Shown: positions 17,706 to 26,520 of the stretch, piece by piece
Numbering within the stretch: the first letter of the stretch is position 1
How the letters are laid out: every line of letters starts with the position of its first letter
Assembly (NCBI GenBank): GCA_964521575.1
Contig: CAZFSR010000011.1
Span: 1 to 60,097 of the forward strand
Source: 79-D21 sp964521575
GTDB lineage: Bacteria > Synergistota > Synergistia > Synergistales > 79-D21
Direction: 5' to 3'
DNA: 60,097 nucleotides
The notes under the pieces: model-generated
What the model was told of the DNA's origin: nothing
The model's database searches: none
The model's input: only the letters and a program-made list of their open reading frames with translations
Position numbers and translations under genes: made by a program

Positions 17706-19307
17706 TTGGCGCGAGGAAGAAAGGCTGCGGCTTCAAACAGAAACGGTTCTTCGACGAACGGAGGCGCGAACCTGGGATTCGAGGCCACCCTCTGGAAAGC
17801 CGCGGACAAGCTTCGAAGCAACATGGACGCGGCGGAATACAAGCACGTCGTCCTCGGCCTCATCTTCCTGAAGTACATCTCCGACGCCTTCGAGACCCGC
17901 CGGGAGCATCTGCTCTCCATGGAAGCCGAAGGCGCCGATCCTGAAGACCGCGACGAATACGTTTCCGAGGGGTTCTTCTGGGTTCCGCCCGAAGCACGCT
18001 GGCCCTTTCTCCTGTCTAAAGCCAAACTCCCTGAGATCGGCCGGGTGCTGGACGATGCCCTGCTTGCCATCGAAAAGGAGAACCCGACCCTTAAAGGGGT
18101 TCTTCCAAAGGAATACGCCCGCCCCACTTTGGATAAGACGAAGCTCGGCGAACTGGTGGATCTCATCGGAACCATCGGATTCAAGGAAGAGGGGGACCGC
18201 TCCAGGGACATTTTGGGGCGGGTCTTCGAGTATTTCCTCGGGCAATTCGCCTCCTCCGAAGGCAAGAAGGGCGGCCAGTTCTACACGCCCCGGTGCGTGG
18301 TCAGGCTGCTGGTGGAGATGATGGAACCCTACCGGGGGCGGGTCTACGACCCTTGCTGCGGCTCAGCGGGCATGTTCGTCCAGTCGGACGAGTTCATCAA
18401 GGCCCATGGAGGAAACCGGAACGACCTTTCGGTCTTTGGCCAGGAATCGAACCCCACGACCTGGCGCCTGGCCAGGATGAACCTCGCCATCCGGGGCATC
18501 GAGGGAAACCTCGGCCCCCAGAACGGGGACACCTTTCTGAATGACCTGCACAAGGACCTGAAGGCCGACTTCATCATCGCCAATCCCCCGTTCAACCTCA
18601 AGGACTGGGGCGGTGATAGCCTGCGGTCGGATGTCCGGTGGAAATACGGCATCCCTCCGGCAGGGAACGCCAACTTCGGGTGGATCCAGCACATGATTTC
18701 CCATCTGGCTCCGACGGGGATAGCCGGGTTCGTCATGGCCAACGGATCCCTCTCCTCGAACCAGTCGGGGGAGGGAGAGATCCGCAAGGCCATTCTCGAG
18801 GACGACCTCGTGGATTGCATCGTGGCCATGCCGAGCCAACTCTTCTATTCGACCCAGATCCCCGCCTGCCTTTGGTTCTTGGCGCGGGACAAATCCGGGA
18901 AGCCCACCGGAGGGGGGAAGTCCCTCAGGAATCGCAGCGGGGAGACCCTGTTCATCGATGCCCGAAAGCTCGGTTCGATGGTGGACCGGACCCACCGCGA
19001 ATTCACCGATGGGGACATCAGGAAGATCGCCGATACCTACCATTCCTGGCGTGGGGAAGAAGGTTTCCCGACTTACGAAGACATCCCGGGGTTCTGCAAG
19101 GGAGCAACCCTGGAGGAAATCCGGGGATTCGGTCATGTCCTGACTCCGGGCCGGTATGTTGGCGCCGAGGAACTCGATGAGGAGGACGAGCCGTTCGACG
19201 AGAAGATGCGGCGGCTGGTGGCAACCCTGAGGGAACAAATGGAGGAAGGGAAACGACTGGACTCGGCCATTGAAGCCAACCTGGAGGCCCTCGGATATGG
19301 CAGATGA
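17706..19307 (+). CDS. hsdM: Type I restriction-modification DNA methyltransferase (M subunit)
   Basis: A 533-residue N6-adenine methyltransferase. The N-terminal HsdM_N bundle includes LWKAADKLRSNMDAAEYKHV and IFLKYISDAFE. The S-adenosylmethionine-binding motif is VYDPCCGSAGMF near residue 216, and the catalytic motif IV is NPPF in IIANPPFNLKDWGG near residue 293. The start is TTG at 17706 behind gaggggag. It modifies the target recognised by HsdS in the M2S complex and joins HsdR for restriction. The hsdS start lies within its last codons. It is full length with no damaged motif. Confidence 0.95.
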   Translation: MARGRKAAASNRNGSSTNGGANLGFEATLWKAADKLRSNMDAAEYKHVVLGLIFLKYISDAFETRREHLLSMEAEGADPEDRDEYVSEGFFWVPPEARWPFLLSKAKLPEIGRVLDDALLAIEKENPTLKGVLPKEYARPTLDKTKLGELVDLIGTIGFKEEGDRSRDILGRVFEYFLGQFASSEGKKGGQFYTPRCVVRLLVEMMEPYRGRVYDPCCGSAGMFVQSDEFIKAHGGNRNDLSVFGQESNPTTWRLARMNLAIRGIEGNLGPQNGDTFLNDLHKDLKADFIIANPPFNLKDWGGDSLRSDVRWKYGIPPAGNANFGWIQHMISHLAPTGIAGFVMANGSLSSNQSGEGEIRKAILEDDLVDCIVAMPSQLFYSTQIPACLWFLARDKSGKPTGGGKSLRNRSGETLFIDARKLGSMVDRTHREFTDGDIRKIADTYHSWRGEEGFPTYEDIPGFCKGATLEEIRGFGHVLTPGRYVGAEELDEEDEPFDEKMRRLVATLREQMEEGKRLDSAIEANLEALGYGR

Positions 19308-20586
19308 ATGGACAACAAGGCGACTGGGTGAGGTTGTAGAGATCAACCCAGAATCTTTAGGTCGAGATTGGCCGCACCCTCACATTCGCTACATTGATAT
19401 CTCGTCTGTGGGAGTCGGACAAATAGAGATTCCGCCTCAATGGATGAAACTTTCTGAGGCACCGAGCCGCGCAAAGCGATTGATCTGCAAGGGCGACACC
19501 GTTCTTTCAACCGTTCGTCCAAACAGAAGGTCAATGTTCTTCGCATCCCAGCCAGGTGAAGATTGGGTTGTGTCAACTGGTTTTGCTGTTTTACGACCTA
19601 ATATCCAGCTTATTGATCCCCGTTTTTTGTACAGCTGCGTTTTCAATCGAACCTTTACGGAATACCTAATAACAAGAGAAAAGGGTGCAGCATATCCCGC
19701 CGTGTCTCCCGAAGATATCGCCTACGTTGAAATTCCCCTTCCCCCTCTATTGGAACAGCGTGCCATCGCCTATATCCTAGGCACTCTCGACGACAAGATC
19801 GAACTGAACCGGAAGATGAACGAGACGCTGGAAGCCATGGCCCGCGCCTTGTTCAAAAGCTGGTTCGTCGATTTCGATCCGGTCCGGGCCAAAGCGGAAG
19901 GGCGGGACACCGGCCTGCCGAAAGAGATCGCCGACCTCTTCCCGGACGAGTTCGAGGATTCAGAGCTAGGAGAGATCCCGAAGGGGTGGGAGGTGGGCGT
20001 TCTCGGTGATGTCGCAACAAATCCAAGGAGAGCGATTCAGCCTGCAGAAATAAAACCGGAAACTCTTTATATAGCTCTTGAACACATGCCGAGGCGAAGT
20101 ATTGCTCTCTCGAGTTGGGGATCTGCAAACGGGATCGGTAGCAACAAGTTCCGGTTCAAAAAGGGGGAAATCCTGTTCGGGAAATTGCGCCCATATTTTC
20201 ACAAGGTGGGAGTAGCTCCGGAAGATGGTGTGTGCTCGACGGATATCATCGTTTTCACCCCAAAGGCAGATTCGTGGTTTGGTTTTGTCCTCGGGCATGT
20301 ATCTAGCAACAACTTTGTGGAATATACCAACTCGGGTTCAACGGGAACGAGGATGCCAAGGACAAGTTGGAACGAAATGGCGCGTTATAAATTAACCATA
20401 CCGACAGAGCAGATTCTGCGGGCATATACTTCCCAAATCAAGCCGAGCATTGAACGTATCCTTGAATTGATCCATGAGTCAGTTTCCTTATCTGCGATTC
20501 GCGATGCTCTTCTTCCTAGGCTTATTTCCGGTGAACTTCGTGTCCCAAAAGCAGAACACCTAATCCAACGGGAGGTTCTCGAATGA
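19297..20586 (+). CDS. hsdS: Type I restriction-modification specificity subunit
   Basis: A 429-residue HsdS with two target-recognition domains (about residues 1-150 and 225-375). The central conserved helix region includes LEQRAIAYILGTLDDKIELN and MARALFKSWFVDFDPVRAKA, and a second helix lies at the C-terminus (RDALLPRLISGEL). The recognition domains are lower in GC than the conserved helices, normal for swapped specificity modules. The ATG at 19297 follows ggagg and overlaps the hsdM stop by 11 bases; the longer frame to 19270 lacks a site. It sets the bipartite sequence recognised by the system. Confidence 0.93.
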   Translation: MADEWTTRRLGEVVEINPESLGRDWPHPHIRYIDISSVGVGQIEIPPQWMKLSEAPSRAKRLICKGDTVLSTVRPNRRSMFFASQPGEDWVVSTGFAVLRPNIQLIDPRFLYSCVFNRTFTEYLITREKGAAYPAVSPEDIAYVEIPLPPLLEQRAIAYILGTLDDKIELNRKMNETLEAMARALFKSWFVDFDPVRAKAEGRDTGLPKEIADLFPDEFEDSELGEIPKGWEVGVLGDVATNPRRAIQPAEIKPETLYIALEHMPRRSIALSSWGSANGIGSNKFRFKKGEILFGKLRPYFHKVGVAPEDGVCSTDIIVFTPKADSWFGFVLGHVSSNNFVEYTNSGSTGTRMPRTSWNEMARYKLTIPTEQILRAYTSQIKPSIERILELIHESVSLSAIRDALLPRLISGELRVPKAEHLIQREVLE

Positions 20587-21554
20587 CCAATGTCTGGTGT
20601 GTTCGAGCAGATTACGGCAAATACACGGAAAAATTCTTGGACGGAGGGTTTGTGGCGATAGGGTTTGGTTTGGTCGACCAAGATCTATCCCACATCAGAT
20701 CACGCGATGAGCTTTACCCTATTTATGTGGAGAAAAGCCAAAAAGACACAAGTAAAATAGCAGTCGGCCAGCAGGTCGGGCAAATGGCCAGGCTCCTGTT
20801 TGAAATAAAGCCCGGGGATTATGTCATCACGCCTGCGGCGGACTCAGAGTGGCTCCATTACGGACAAGTAGCTCCGGATTCCTCATACTATTTCTCTTTA
20901 GAAAACGATGGTTGCCCTTTCCCGCATAGGCTTAGGGTCGAATGGTCGCAGAAAAAATTGGCTAGAATGAGCTTCTCAGTCCCCTTCCAGAATACGATTC
21001 GATCCATGTTGACCGTCTTTTCGATTAAGCAAAAAGACGAATTCCTAATCACTATAGGCCGAAAGGACCTCGCATCACCCCCCGCAATTGCCTACGATTC
21101 CTATCAAGTAGTCCTTGAAAGAATATTGGAACTCGATGATAAGGAGTTCGAGTTGCTGGCTGCTTACCTATTGACGGCTCTCGGTTTCGAGGGTTCCGAA
21201 GTGACAGGGAAAGTCGGGGATGGGGGCGTCGATGCAATTGGGGAATTGAACATCTCCTCCCTAGCAAAGGTTAAGATCTTCGTCCAGGCCAAACGATACA
21301 AACTTGGATCGAAAATCACTGCAAATACTGTCAAAAAACTTCGCTCGGCTATCCCTTTGGGAGGGCAAGGGGCTTTTATCACGACGGCGGATTTCCAGTC
21401 AAAGGCAGGAGAGGTCGCTATCGAAACTGGGTTCCCAAGGATTGGGCTTGTTAATGGGCGACAACTTGTGGATTTGCTGGTGGAACACTGGAACGATATC
21501 CCAGACGAATTCAAGGAGAGGTTAGGTTTGAAATCCGGCCTCGTCATAGGGTGA
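20583..21554 (+). CDS. Mrr-like restriction endonuclease inside the type I operon
   Basis: A 323-residue protein with a C-terminal Mrr-cat nuclease domain. The core reads KVGDGGVDAIGEL (catalytic Asp) then KIFVQAKRYK (Q-x-K) near residues 209-241, followed by GGQGAFITTADFQSKA, the standard Mrr pattern. The N-terminal 150 residues (WCVRADYGKYTEKFLDGG, PGDYVITPAAD) resemble the small domains that precede Mrr in modified-DNA sensors, not a classical winged helix. It overlaps hsdS by four bases (ATGA), so it is cotranslated. Mrr enzymes usually cut methylated DNA. Its place between hsdS and hsdR suggests a second layer of defence or a back-up that acts when the type I system is inhibited. Confidence 0.85.
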   Translation: MTNVWCVRADYGKYTEKFLDGGFVAIGFGLVDQDLSHIRSRDELYPIYVEKSQKDTSKIAVGQQVGQMARLLFEIKPGDYVITPAADSEWLHYGQVAPDSSYYFSLENDGCPFPHRLRVEWSQKKLARMSFSVPFQNTIRSMLTVFSIKQKDEFLITIGRKDLASPPAIAYDSYQVVLERILELDDKEFELLAAYLLTALGFEGSEVTGKVGDGGVDAIGELNISSLAKVKIFVQAKRYKLGSKITANTVKKLRSAIPLGGQGAFITTADFQSKAGEVAIETGFPRIGLVNGRQLVDLLVEHWNDIPDEFKERLGLKSGLVIG

Positions 21555-21564
21555 GGAAGGTCTA

Positions 21565-22152
21565 TTGAGAGAAAATGCAAAAGTTCCTCCGACGGATGAA
21601 GAGGCCCAAAAAGCCGTTCTTTCACGCTTGATCGCTTGCCTGAATGAGGGTGAGCGAAGGGAGCTGATCGGGCAGGCTTTTCGGATGCTTGCCGGGAGGT
21701 GCTCTTTCGATCCCTATGCCTCAAGCGAGGAACAGCTGGAGGAAGAGCAACTAGGAACAGAAGACGATGACCTTAATTGGCGTATTTTCTGCGCAAGCCC
21801 TTGGGACTGGCCGGAGCAAGAAATTGTGGAACTGGATAATCTCGGGGACCCGGGTGCTTGGCTTCAGCGGGTTATTTCGGAACCCATTTCGGAGGTCTTG
21901 TTTGGTTCGGCGTGGAAGGACGCGTTTTATGCAGAGGAAATGGCATGTTCCTATTTTGAGGAGATAAGGGAACAGGGATATGCGCTTCCCTCGGATTTCT
22001 GTGATGCCTCCTGCGAGGATTACGGAATAGAAGATGATTATCTGCAAATTCAAAAGGAATTCAGCTATTTCCTGCAAGCTTGGCGAGAGAAGATCTTGAA
22101 GGCCATCGAAAAGACAACGTCTGGGAAAAACGGCACAAAATCGGGAGAGTGA
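21565..22152 (+). CDS. Acidic protein of unknown function in the type I operon
   Basis: A 195-residue protein, TTG start with ggaagg upstream, located 10 bases after the Mrr-like gene and 4 bases before hsdR. It is strongly acidic: stretches such as ASSEEQLEEEQLGTEDDD and CEDYGIEDDYLQ dominate, while only the C-terminus is basic (KTTSGKNGTKSG). I see no catalytic motif. Candidates are a chaperone for the operon products, a DNA mimic that tempers restriction, or an immunity partner of the Mrr-like nuclease. None is proven. Confidence 0.7.
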   Translation: MRENAKVPPTDEEAQKAVLSRLIACLNEGERRELIGQAFRMLAGRCSFDPYASSEEQLEEEQLGTEDDDLNWRIFCASPWDWPEQEIVELDNLGDPGAWLQRVISEPISEVLFGSAWKDAFYAEEMACSYFEEIREQGYALPSDFCDASCEDYGIEDDYLQIQKEFSYFLQAWREKILKAIEKTTSGKNGTKSGE

Positions 22153-22156
22153 GGCC

Positions 22157-25100
22157 ATGGTCGCCCATCTCATCGTCGAGGACACCGTCGAGCAAGCCTG
22201 TATAGAATGGTTTCAGGAGCTGGGCTATGACTACCGGTTTGGGCCGGACATCGCTCCGGGGGAAATCCTTGCTGAAAGGATAAACCACGGCGAGGTCATC
22301 CTCGAAGGGCGCTTCCGGGATGCCCTCAGGCGGTTCAATTTAGACCTCCCCCTCGAAATCCTTGAAGATGTCGTGAAAAAAATCCTCAACCTCAGCGAGC
22401 CTGCCCTTATTTCCAACAACCGGATTTTTCACAAAATGCTTTCCGATGGGCTGGAAATGGACGGGCTCGACCGAAAAACAGGACGAATCAGGGGGTATCG
22501 AGTCGTCCTCGTCGATTACGAAAATCCCGAAAACAACGATTGGCTCGTCGTGAACCAGTTCACCGTCCAGGAGGGAAAGCACACCCGACGTCCCGATGTC
22601 GTAGTCTTCCTGAATGGCCTACCCCTTGCGGTCATCGAGCTCAAGAACGCCTCCGACGAACAGGCCACGGTCGTAAAAGCGTTCAAGCAACTCCAGACCT
22701 ATAAGGTCGAAATTCCTTCCCTCTTCAACACCAACGAAATCCTCGTGGCTTCAGATGGTGTTAAAACGCGTATCGGTTCCCTGACCTCCGGCAAGGAGCG
22801 TTTCGCTCCCTGGAGGACGATAGACGGCGCGGAGCTCGACCCCAAGGGCATGCTCTCACTTGAAGTCATGGTCCGAGGGCTTTTCGACAAAGAGCGTTTC
22901 CTGGATTATGTCCGGAATTTTGCCGTCTTCGAGGAAGAAAACGGAGTCGTTCACAAGAAGATCGCGGGTTATCACCAGTTTCACGCAACCCGTCAGGCCG
23001 TTGCCTCCACCCTCCATGCCATCAGGGGGGATCGCAGGGCCGGAGTCGTGTGGCACACCCAGGGTTCCGGCAAGAGCCTCACGATGGTTTGCTATGCCCG
23101 GAAGCTCATCATGGAACCCGAAATGGGAAATCCGACCCTCGTGGTCCTTTCCGACCGGAATGACCTGGACGGCCAGCTTTTCGGCGTCTTCTCCCGGTGC
23201 AGGGACGCTTTGAGGCAGACTCCGAAACAGGCGGGAAACCGGGCTGAACTTCGGGAGTTTTTGTCGGTCCCTTCCGGCGGCATCGTCTTCACGACCATCC
23301 AGAAATTCTTCCCGGAGGAGAAGGGCGACGCCTACCCGATGCTCTCCGACCGGCGGAACATCGTCGTCATCGCCGACGAGGCACACCGGAGCCAGTACGA
23401 TTTCATCGACGGCTTCGCCAAACACATGAGGGATGCCCTGCCCCATGCCAGTTTCATCGGGTTCACCGGCACGCCAATCGAAATCGGAGACAAGAACACC
23501 AGAAACGTGTTCGGGGATTACGTCAGCGTCTACGACATCAAGCAGGCCGTCGACGACAACGCGACGGTCCCGATCTATTACGAAAGCCGACTTGCCAGGC
23601 TTTCACTGGATGAGAAGGAAAAGCCCCGCATCGACAAGGACTTCGAGGAAGTCACGGAAGGGGAGGAACTGACGGTCCAGGAGAAGCTCAAGACCAAGTG
23701 GGCGCAGCTGGAAGCCGTTGTGGGTTCCCAGAAGCGGCTCGAATTGATCGCTCAAGACCTGGTGACCCACTTCGAGGAACGATTATCGGCCCTGGACGGA
23801 AAGGGCATGGTCGTTTGCATGTCGAGGCGCATCTGCGTGGAACTCTACGACGAGATCGTCAAGCTGCGGCCGCATTGGCACTCGAACGAGGACAAGGAAG
23901 GCTTCCTGAAGGTCGTCATGACGGGTTCGGCTTCGGACGACATCGAGTGGCAGCCTCACATCAGGGACAAAAAGCGAAGGGAAGAACTGGCGGGGCTGTT
24001 CAAGGACCCCGCGACCGGCTTCAAGCTCGCCATCGTCAGGGACATGTGGCTCACGGGTTTCGATGCCCCGAGCCTCCACACCATGTATGTCGATAAACCC
24101 ATGAGAAACCACGGGCTGATGCAGGCGATCGCTCGGGTAAACCGCGTTTTCCGGGACAAGCCCGGCGGTCTCATCGTGGACTACCTGGGTCTGGCCGAGG
24201 ATCTGAAGAAGGCCATGGCCACCTACACGGAAAGCAGGGGAAGAGGGCAGGTCTGTGTCGACCAGGTGGAGGCCTTGCGGATCCTGGAGCGAGAAATAGA
24301 AGTTTGCCGCGATATTCTCTACGGTTGCGACGTCCTCTCGTTCAGGGCAGCCTCTCCGAAAGCGCACCTGGCAAGCCTGCCTTTCGTGATCGAGCATATC
24401 CTTGACCAGGAAGATGGCCGAGATAGATGGATCAAGGCCGTGGACAAAGTCTCCAGGGCTTTCGCGCTAGCTGTCCCCCTGGATGGGGCGATTGCCCTGA
24501 GGGACGAGGTTGCCTATTACCAGATGATCAAGGCGGCCCTGGCGAAACGGACGAAGCCTGAGCAAAGGGACCCCGAGGAACTGGAGCCGGCGATCCGGCA
24601 GATCGTTTCACAGGCACTGACAACGGGGCCCGTCATCGACCTGTTTGACGCGGCAGGATTGAGAAAGCCCGATATCTCCCTCCTTTCGGACGAGTTTCTG
24701 GAACAGGTAAGGGCGATTCCTCAACGCAACATGGCCGTGGAACTCCTGCGACGATTGCTGGAGGATGAGATCAAGGCCCGTTCTCGACGTTTCCTGGTTC
24801 AGTCGAGATCGTTCGCCGATTTGCTGGAAAAGACCCTGCGGAAGTACAAGAACCGGGCTATCGAGACGGTGGAGGTTATCCAGGAGTTGATCGACCTTGC
24901 CAAGGATATGACGGATGCCCTGGGCCGGGGGAAGAATCTTGGGCTGACCGAAGACGAGCTGGCATTCTACGATGCCCTTGAGACGAGCGATAGTGCCGTA
25001 GAAATTCTCGGGGACGAGACCCTGAAGAAGATCGCCCAGGAACTGACAGACCAGATCCGGCGCAACGTCAGCATCGACTGGACCATGAAAGAGCAGGTCA

Positions 25101-25231
25101 GAGCAAAACTGAGGGTCATGGCGAAGCGGATCCTCAAGAAATACAAATATCCGCCCGACAAGCGGGAAAAAGCGACTGAAACGGTGCTCCAGCAGGCGGA
25201 GCTGCTTTGCGAAGAGTGGCTGGGGAAATAG
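22157..25231 (+). CDS. hsdR: Type I restriction enzyme, R subunit
   Basis: A 1024-residue ATP-dependent translocase and endonuclease. The nuclease core is in RRPDVVVFLNGLPLAVIELK near residues 145-164 with the D...ExK triad. Motor motifs are WHTQGSGKSLTM (Walker A, near 298), VIADEAHRSQYD (DEAH, near 405), FTGTPIE (motif III) and the QAIARVNRVF helicase motif VI. The C-terminal helical domain (about residues 750-1024) binds the M2S core. The length is normal for the family and all key residues are present. The ATG at 22157 follows gggagagtgagg. It completes the operon begun at 17706. Confidence 0.95.
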   Translation: MVAHLIVEDTVEQACIEWFQELGYDYRFGPDIAPGEILAERINHGEVILEGRFRDALRRFNLDLPLEILEDVVKKILNLSEPALISNNRIFHKMLSDGLEMDGLDRKTGRIRGYRVVLVDYENPENNDWLVVNQFTVQEGKHTRRPDVVVFLNGLPLAVIELKNASDEQATVVKAFKQLQTYKVEIPSLFNTNEILVASDGVKTRIGSLTSGKERFAPWRTIDGAELDPKGMLSLEVMVRGLFDKERFLDYVRNFAVFEEENGVVHKKIAGYHQFHATRQAVASTLHAIRGDRRAGVVWHTQGSGKSLTMVCYARKLIMEPEMGNPTLVVLSDRNDLDGQLFGVFSRCRDALRQTPKQAGNRAELREFLSVPSGGIVFTTIQKFFPEEKGDAYPMLSDRRNIVVIADEAHRSQYDFIDGFAKHMRDALPHASFIGFTGTPIEIGDKNTRNVFGDYVSVYDIKQAVDDNATVPIYYESRLARLSLDEKEKPRIDKDFEEVTEGEELTVQEKLKTKWAQLEAVVGSQKRLELIAQDLVTHFEERLSALDGKGMVVCMSRRICVELYDEIVKLRPHWHSNEDKEGFLKVVMTGSASDDIEWQPHIRDKKRREELAGLFKDPATGFKLAIVRDMWLTGFDAPSLHTMYVDKPMRNHGLMQAIARVNRVFRDKPGGLIVDYLGLAEDLKKAMATYTESRGRGQVCVDQVEALRILEREIEVCRDILYGCDVLSFRAASPKAHLASLPFVIEHILDQEDGRDRWIKAVDKVSRAFALAVPLDGAIALRDEVAYYQMIKAALAKRTKPEQRDPEELEPAIRQIVSQALTTGPVIDLFDAAGLRKPDISLLSDEFLEQVRAIPQRNMAVELLRRLLEDEIKARSRRFLVQSRSFADLLEKTLRKYKNRAIETVEVIQELIDLAKDMTDALGRGKNLGLTEDELAFYDALETSDSAVEILGDETLKKIAQELTDQIRRNVSIDWTMKEQVRAKLRVMAKRILKKYKYPPDKREKATETVLQQAELLCEEWLGK

Positions 25232-25261
25232 GAAGAAGGTCAAAATTAGGGGAGGATAAGA

Positions 25262-26476
25262 ATGTATCGCATTATTAGAAACGAGCAAAGGATCGAAAAG
25301 TTGACTTTGAGGGGTTTTTCTGAGCTCGGTTTAGCGGAGCGTCCCGATCTGCAGGAATGGATTGTGAAGGAACCAGGTGTGCTAAATGAGGATCTCTTAA
25401 TAATCCAAAAAGAATTTGCTGGATTTGACGGGACCGATGAACGCCTAGATCTCCTTGCCTTAGATGAGGACGGACGTTTGGTTTTGATCGAGAACAAAAC
25501 CGATGATTCGGGAAAAGACGTAGTTTGGCAGGCTCTGAAATATGCTTCTTATTGTGCAAGCTTGACAAAAGGCGATATCGTTGAAATATACCAAAACTAC
25601 CTTGACCGCTATTGTGGTGGAGGAAATGCAGAAGAAAATATTAGAGATTTTCTTGAAGTGTCAAATCTTGATGAAATAGCGCTGAATCCTGGAAGTGAAC
25701 AAAGGATTGTCCTAGTCGCGTCGAATTTTAGAAAAGAGGTAACTTCAACGGCACTATGGTTACTTAGTCATGGTGTTTATATTCAGTGTTTTAGAATGAA
25801 TATTTATGAATACGAAAAAGATCTTTTTTTGGTTTCGGATCAAATTATACCCGTTCCTGAAATTAAAGATTATACAGTAAGTTTGGCAAAGAAAGAAGCG
25901 GATCAAAAAATAAATAACGAAGAAATAAAAAATAGGCAAAAAATGAGGTTTTCGTTTTGGGAAAGAGCGCTTGGAGAATTTAAAAAAAGCAATATCAACC
26001 TTTACAATGGCGTAAACCCTACTAAAGACAATTGGCTCAACGCAGGGTCCGGGATTAGCGGGATTGTCTATGTTTTGGTTTTCAATCAGAGCGAGGCGAG
26101 ATGTGAAATATCTATAAACTTGGGAGGAAAAGATTACAATAAAGAATTTTTTAATATCTTAGAAAAGAGTAAAGAAAAAATAGAATCGGCATATGGTAAT
26201 AGCTTGATATGGGACAAAATGGACAACAAGAAAAGCTGCATTATCAGGGTTATAAAAAAAGAAAACTGTTATGAAGAAGAGAGGTGGGCAGATATTATTA
26301 AATGGATGATATTTAATATCGGTAAAATGCAAGAAGTGTTTGATGATCATCTGAAAAAAACTAATAAAATTCTCGTCAATAAATACAAACACGCTTACAA
26401 ACACGCTATTGCTGAGAATATTATAAATACAGAGATTTCAAATGCTAATGGAACGACAGTAAAGCAAGAAGAGTGA
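25262..26476 (+). CDS. DUF4268-like protein with N-terminal PD-(D/E)XK nuclease
   Basis: A 404-residue protein. The N-terminal half contains DERLDLLALDEDGRLVLIEN followed by KTD (D...ExK) near residues 62-83 and QALKYASYCASL, the pattern of NucS/EndA-like DUF91 nucleases. The C-terminal half (FSFWERALGEFKKSNINLYN, NDDHL-like helices) resembles DUF4268. It starts with ggggaggat 30 bases after hsdR. Its base composition is strikingly AT-rich compared with both neighbours, so it probably arrived separately. Similar genes are common in defence islands. The substrate is unknown. Confidence 0.7.
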   Translation: MYRIIRNEQRIEKLTLRGFSELGLAERPDLQEWIVKEPGVLNEDLLIIQKEFAGFDGTDERLDLLALDEDGRLVLIENKTDDSGKDVVWQALKYASYCASLTKGDIVEIYQNYLDRYCGGGNAEENIRDFLEVSNLDEIALNPGSEQRIVLVASNFRKEVTSTALWLLSHGVYIQCFRMNIYEYEKDLFLVSDQIIPVPEIKDYTVSLAKKEADQKINNEEIKNRQKMRFSFWERALGEFKKSNINLYNGVNPTKDNWLNAGSGISGIVYVLVFNQSEARCEISINLGGKDYNKEFFNILEKSKEKIESAYGNSLIWDKMDNKKSCIIRVIKKENCYEEERWADIIKWMIFNIGKMQEVFDDHLKKTNKILVNKYKHAYKHAIAENIINTEISNANGTTVKQEE

Positions 26477-26520
26477 TTGAAATAACGAGAAATCATTTTC
26501 TGAATATCAGGGGGTAGACC

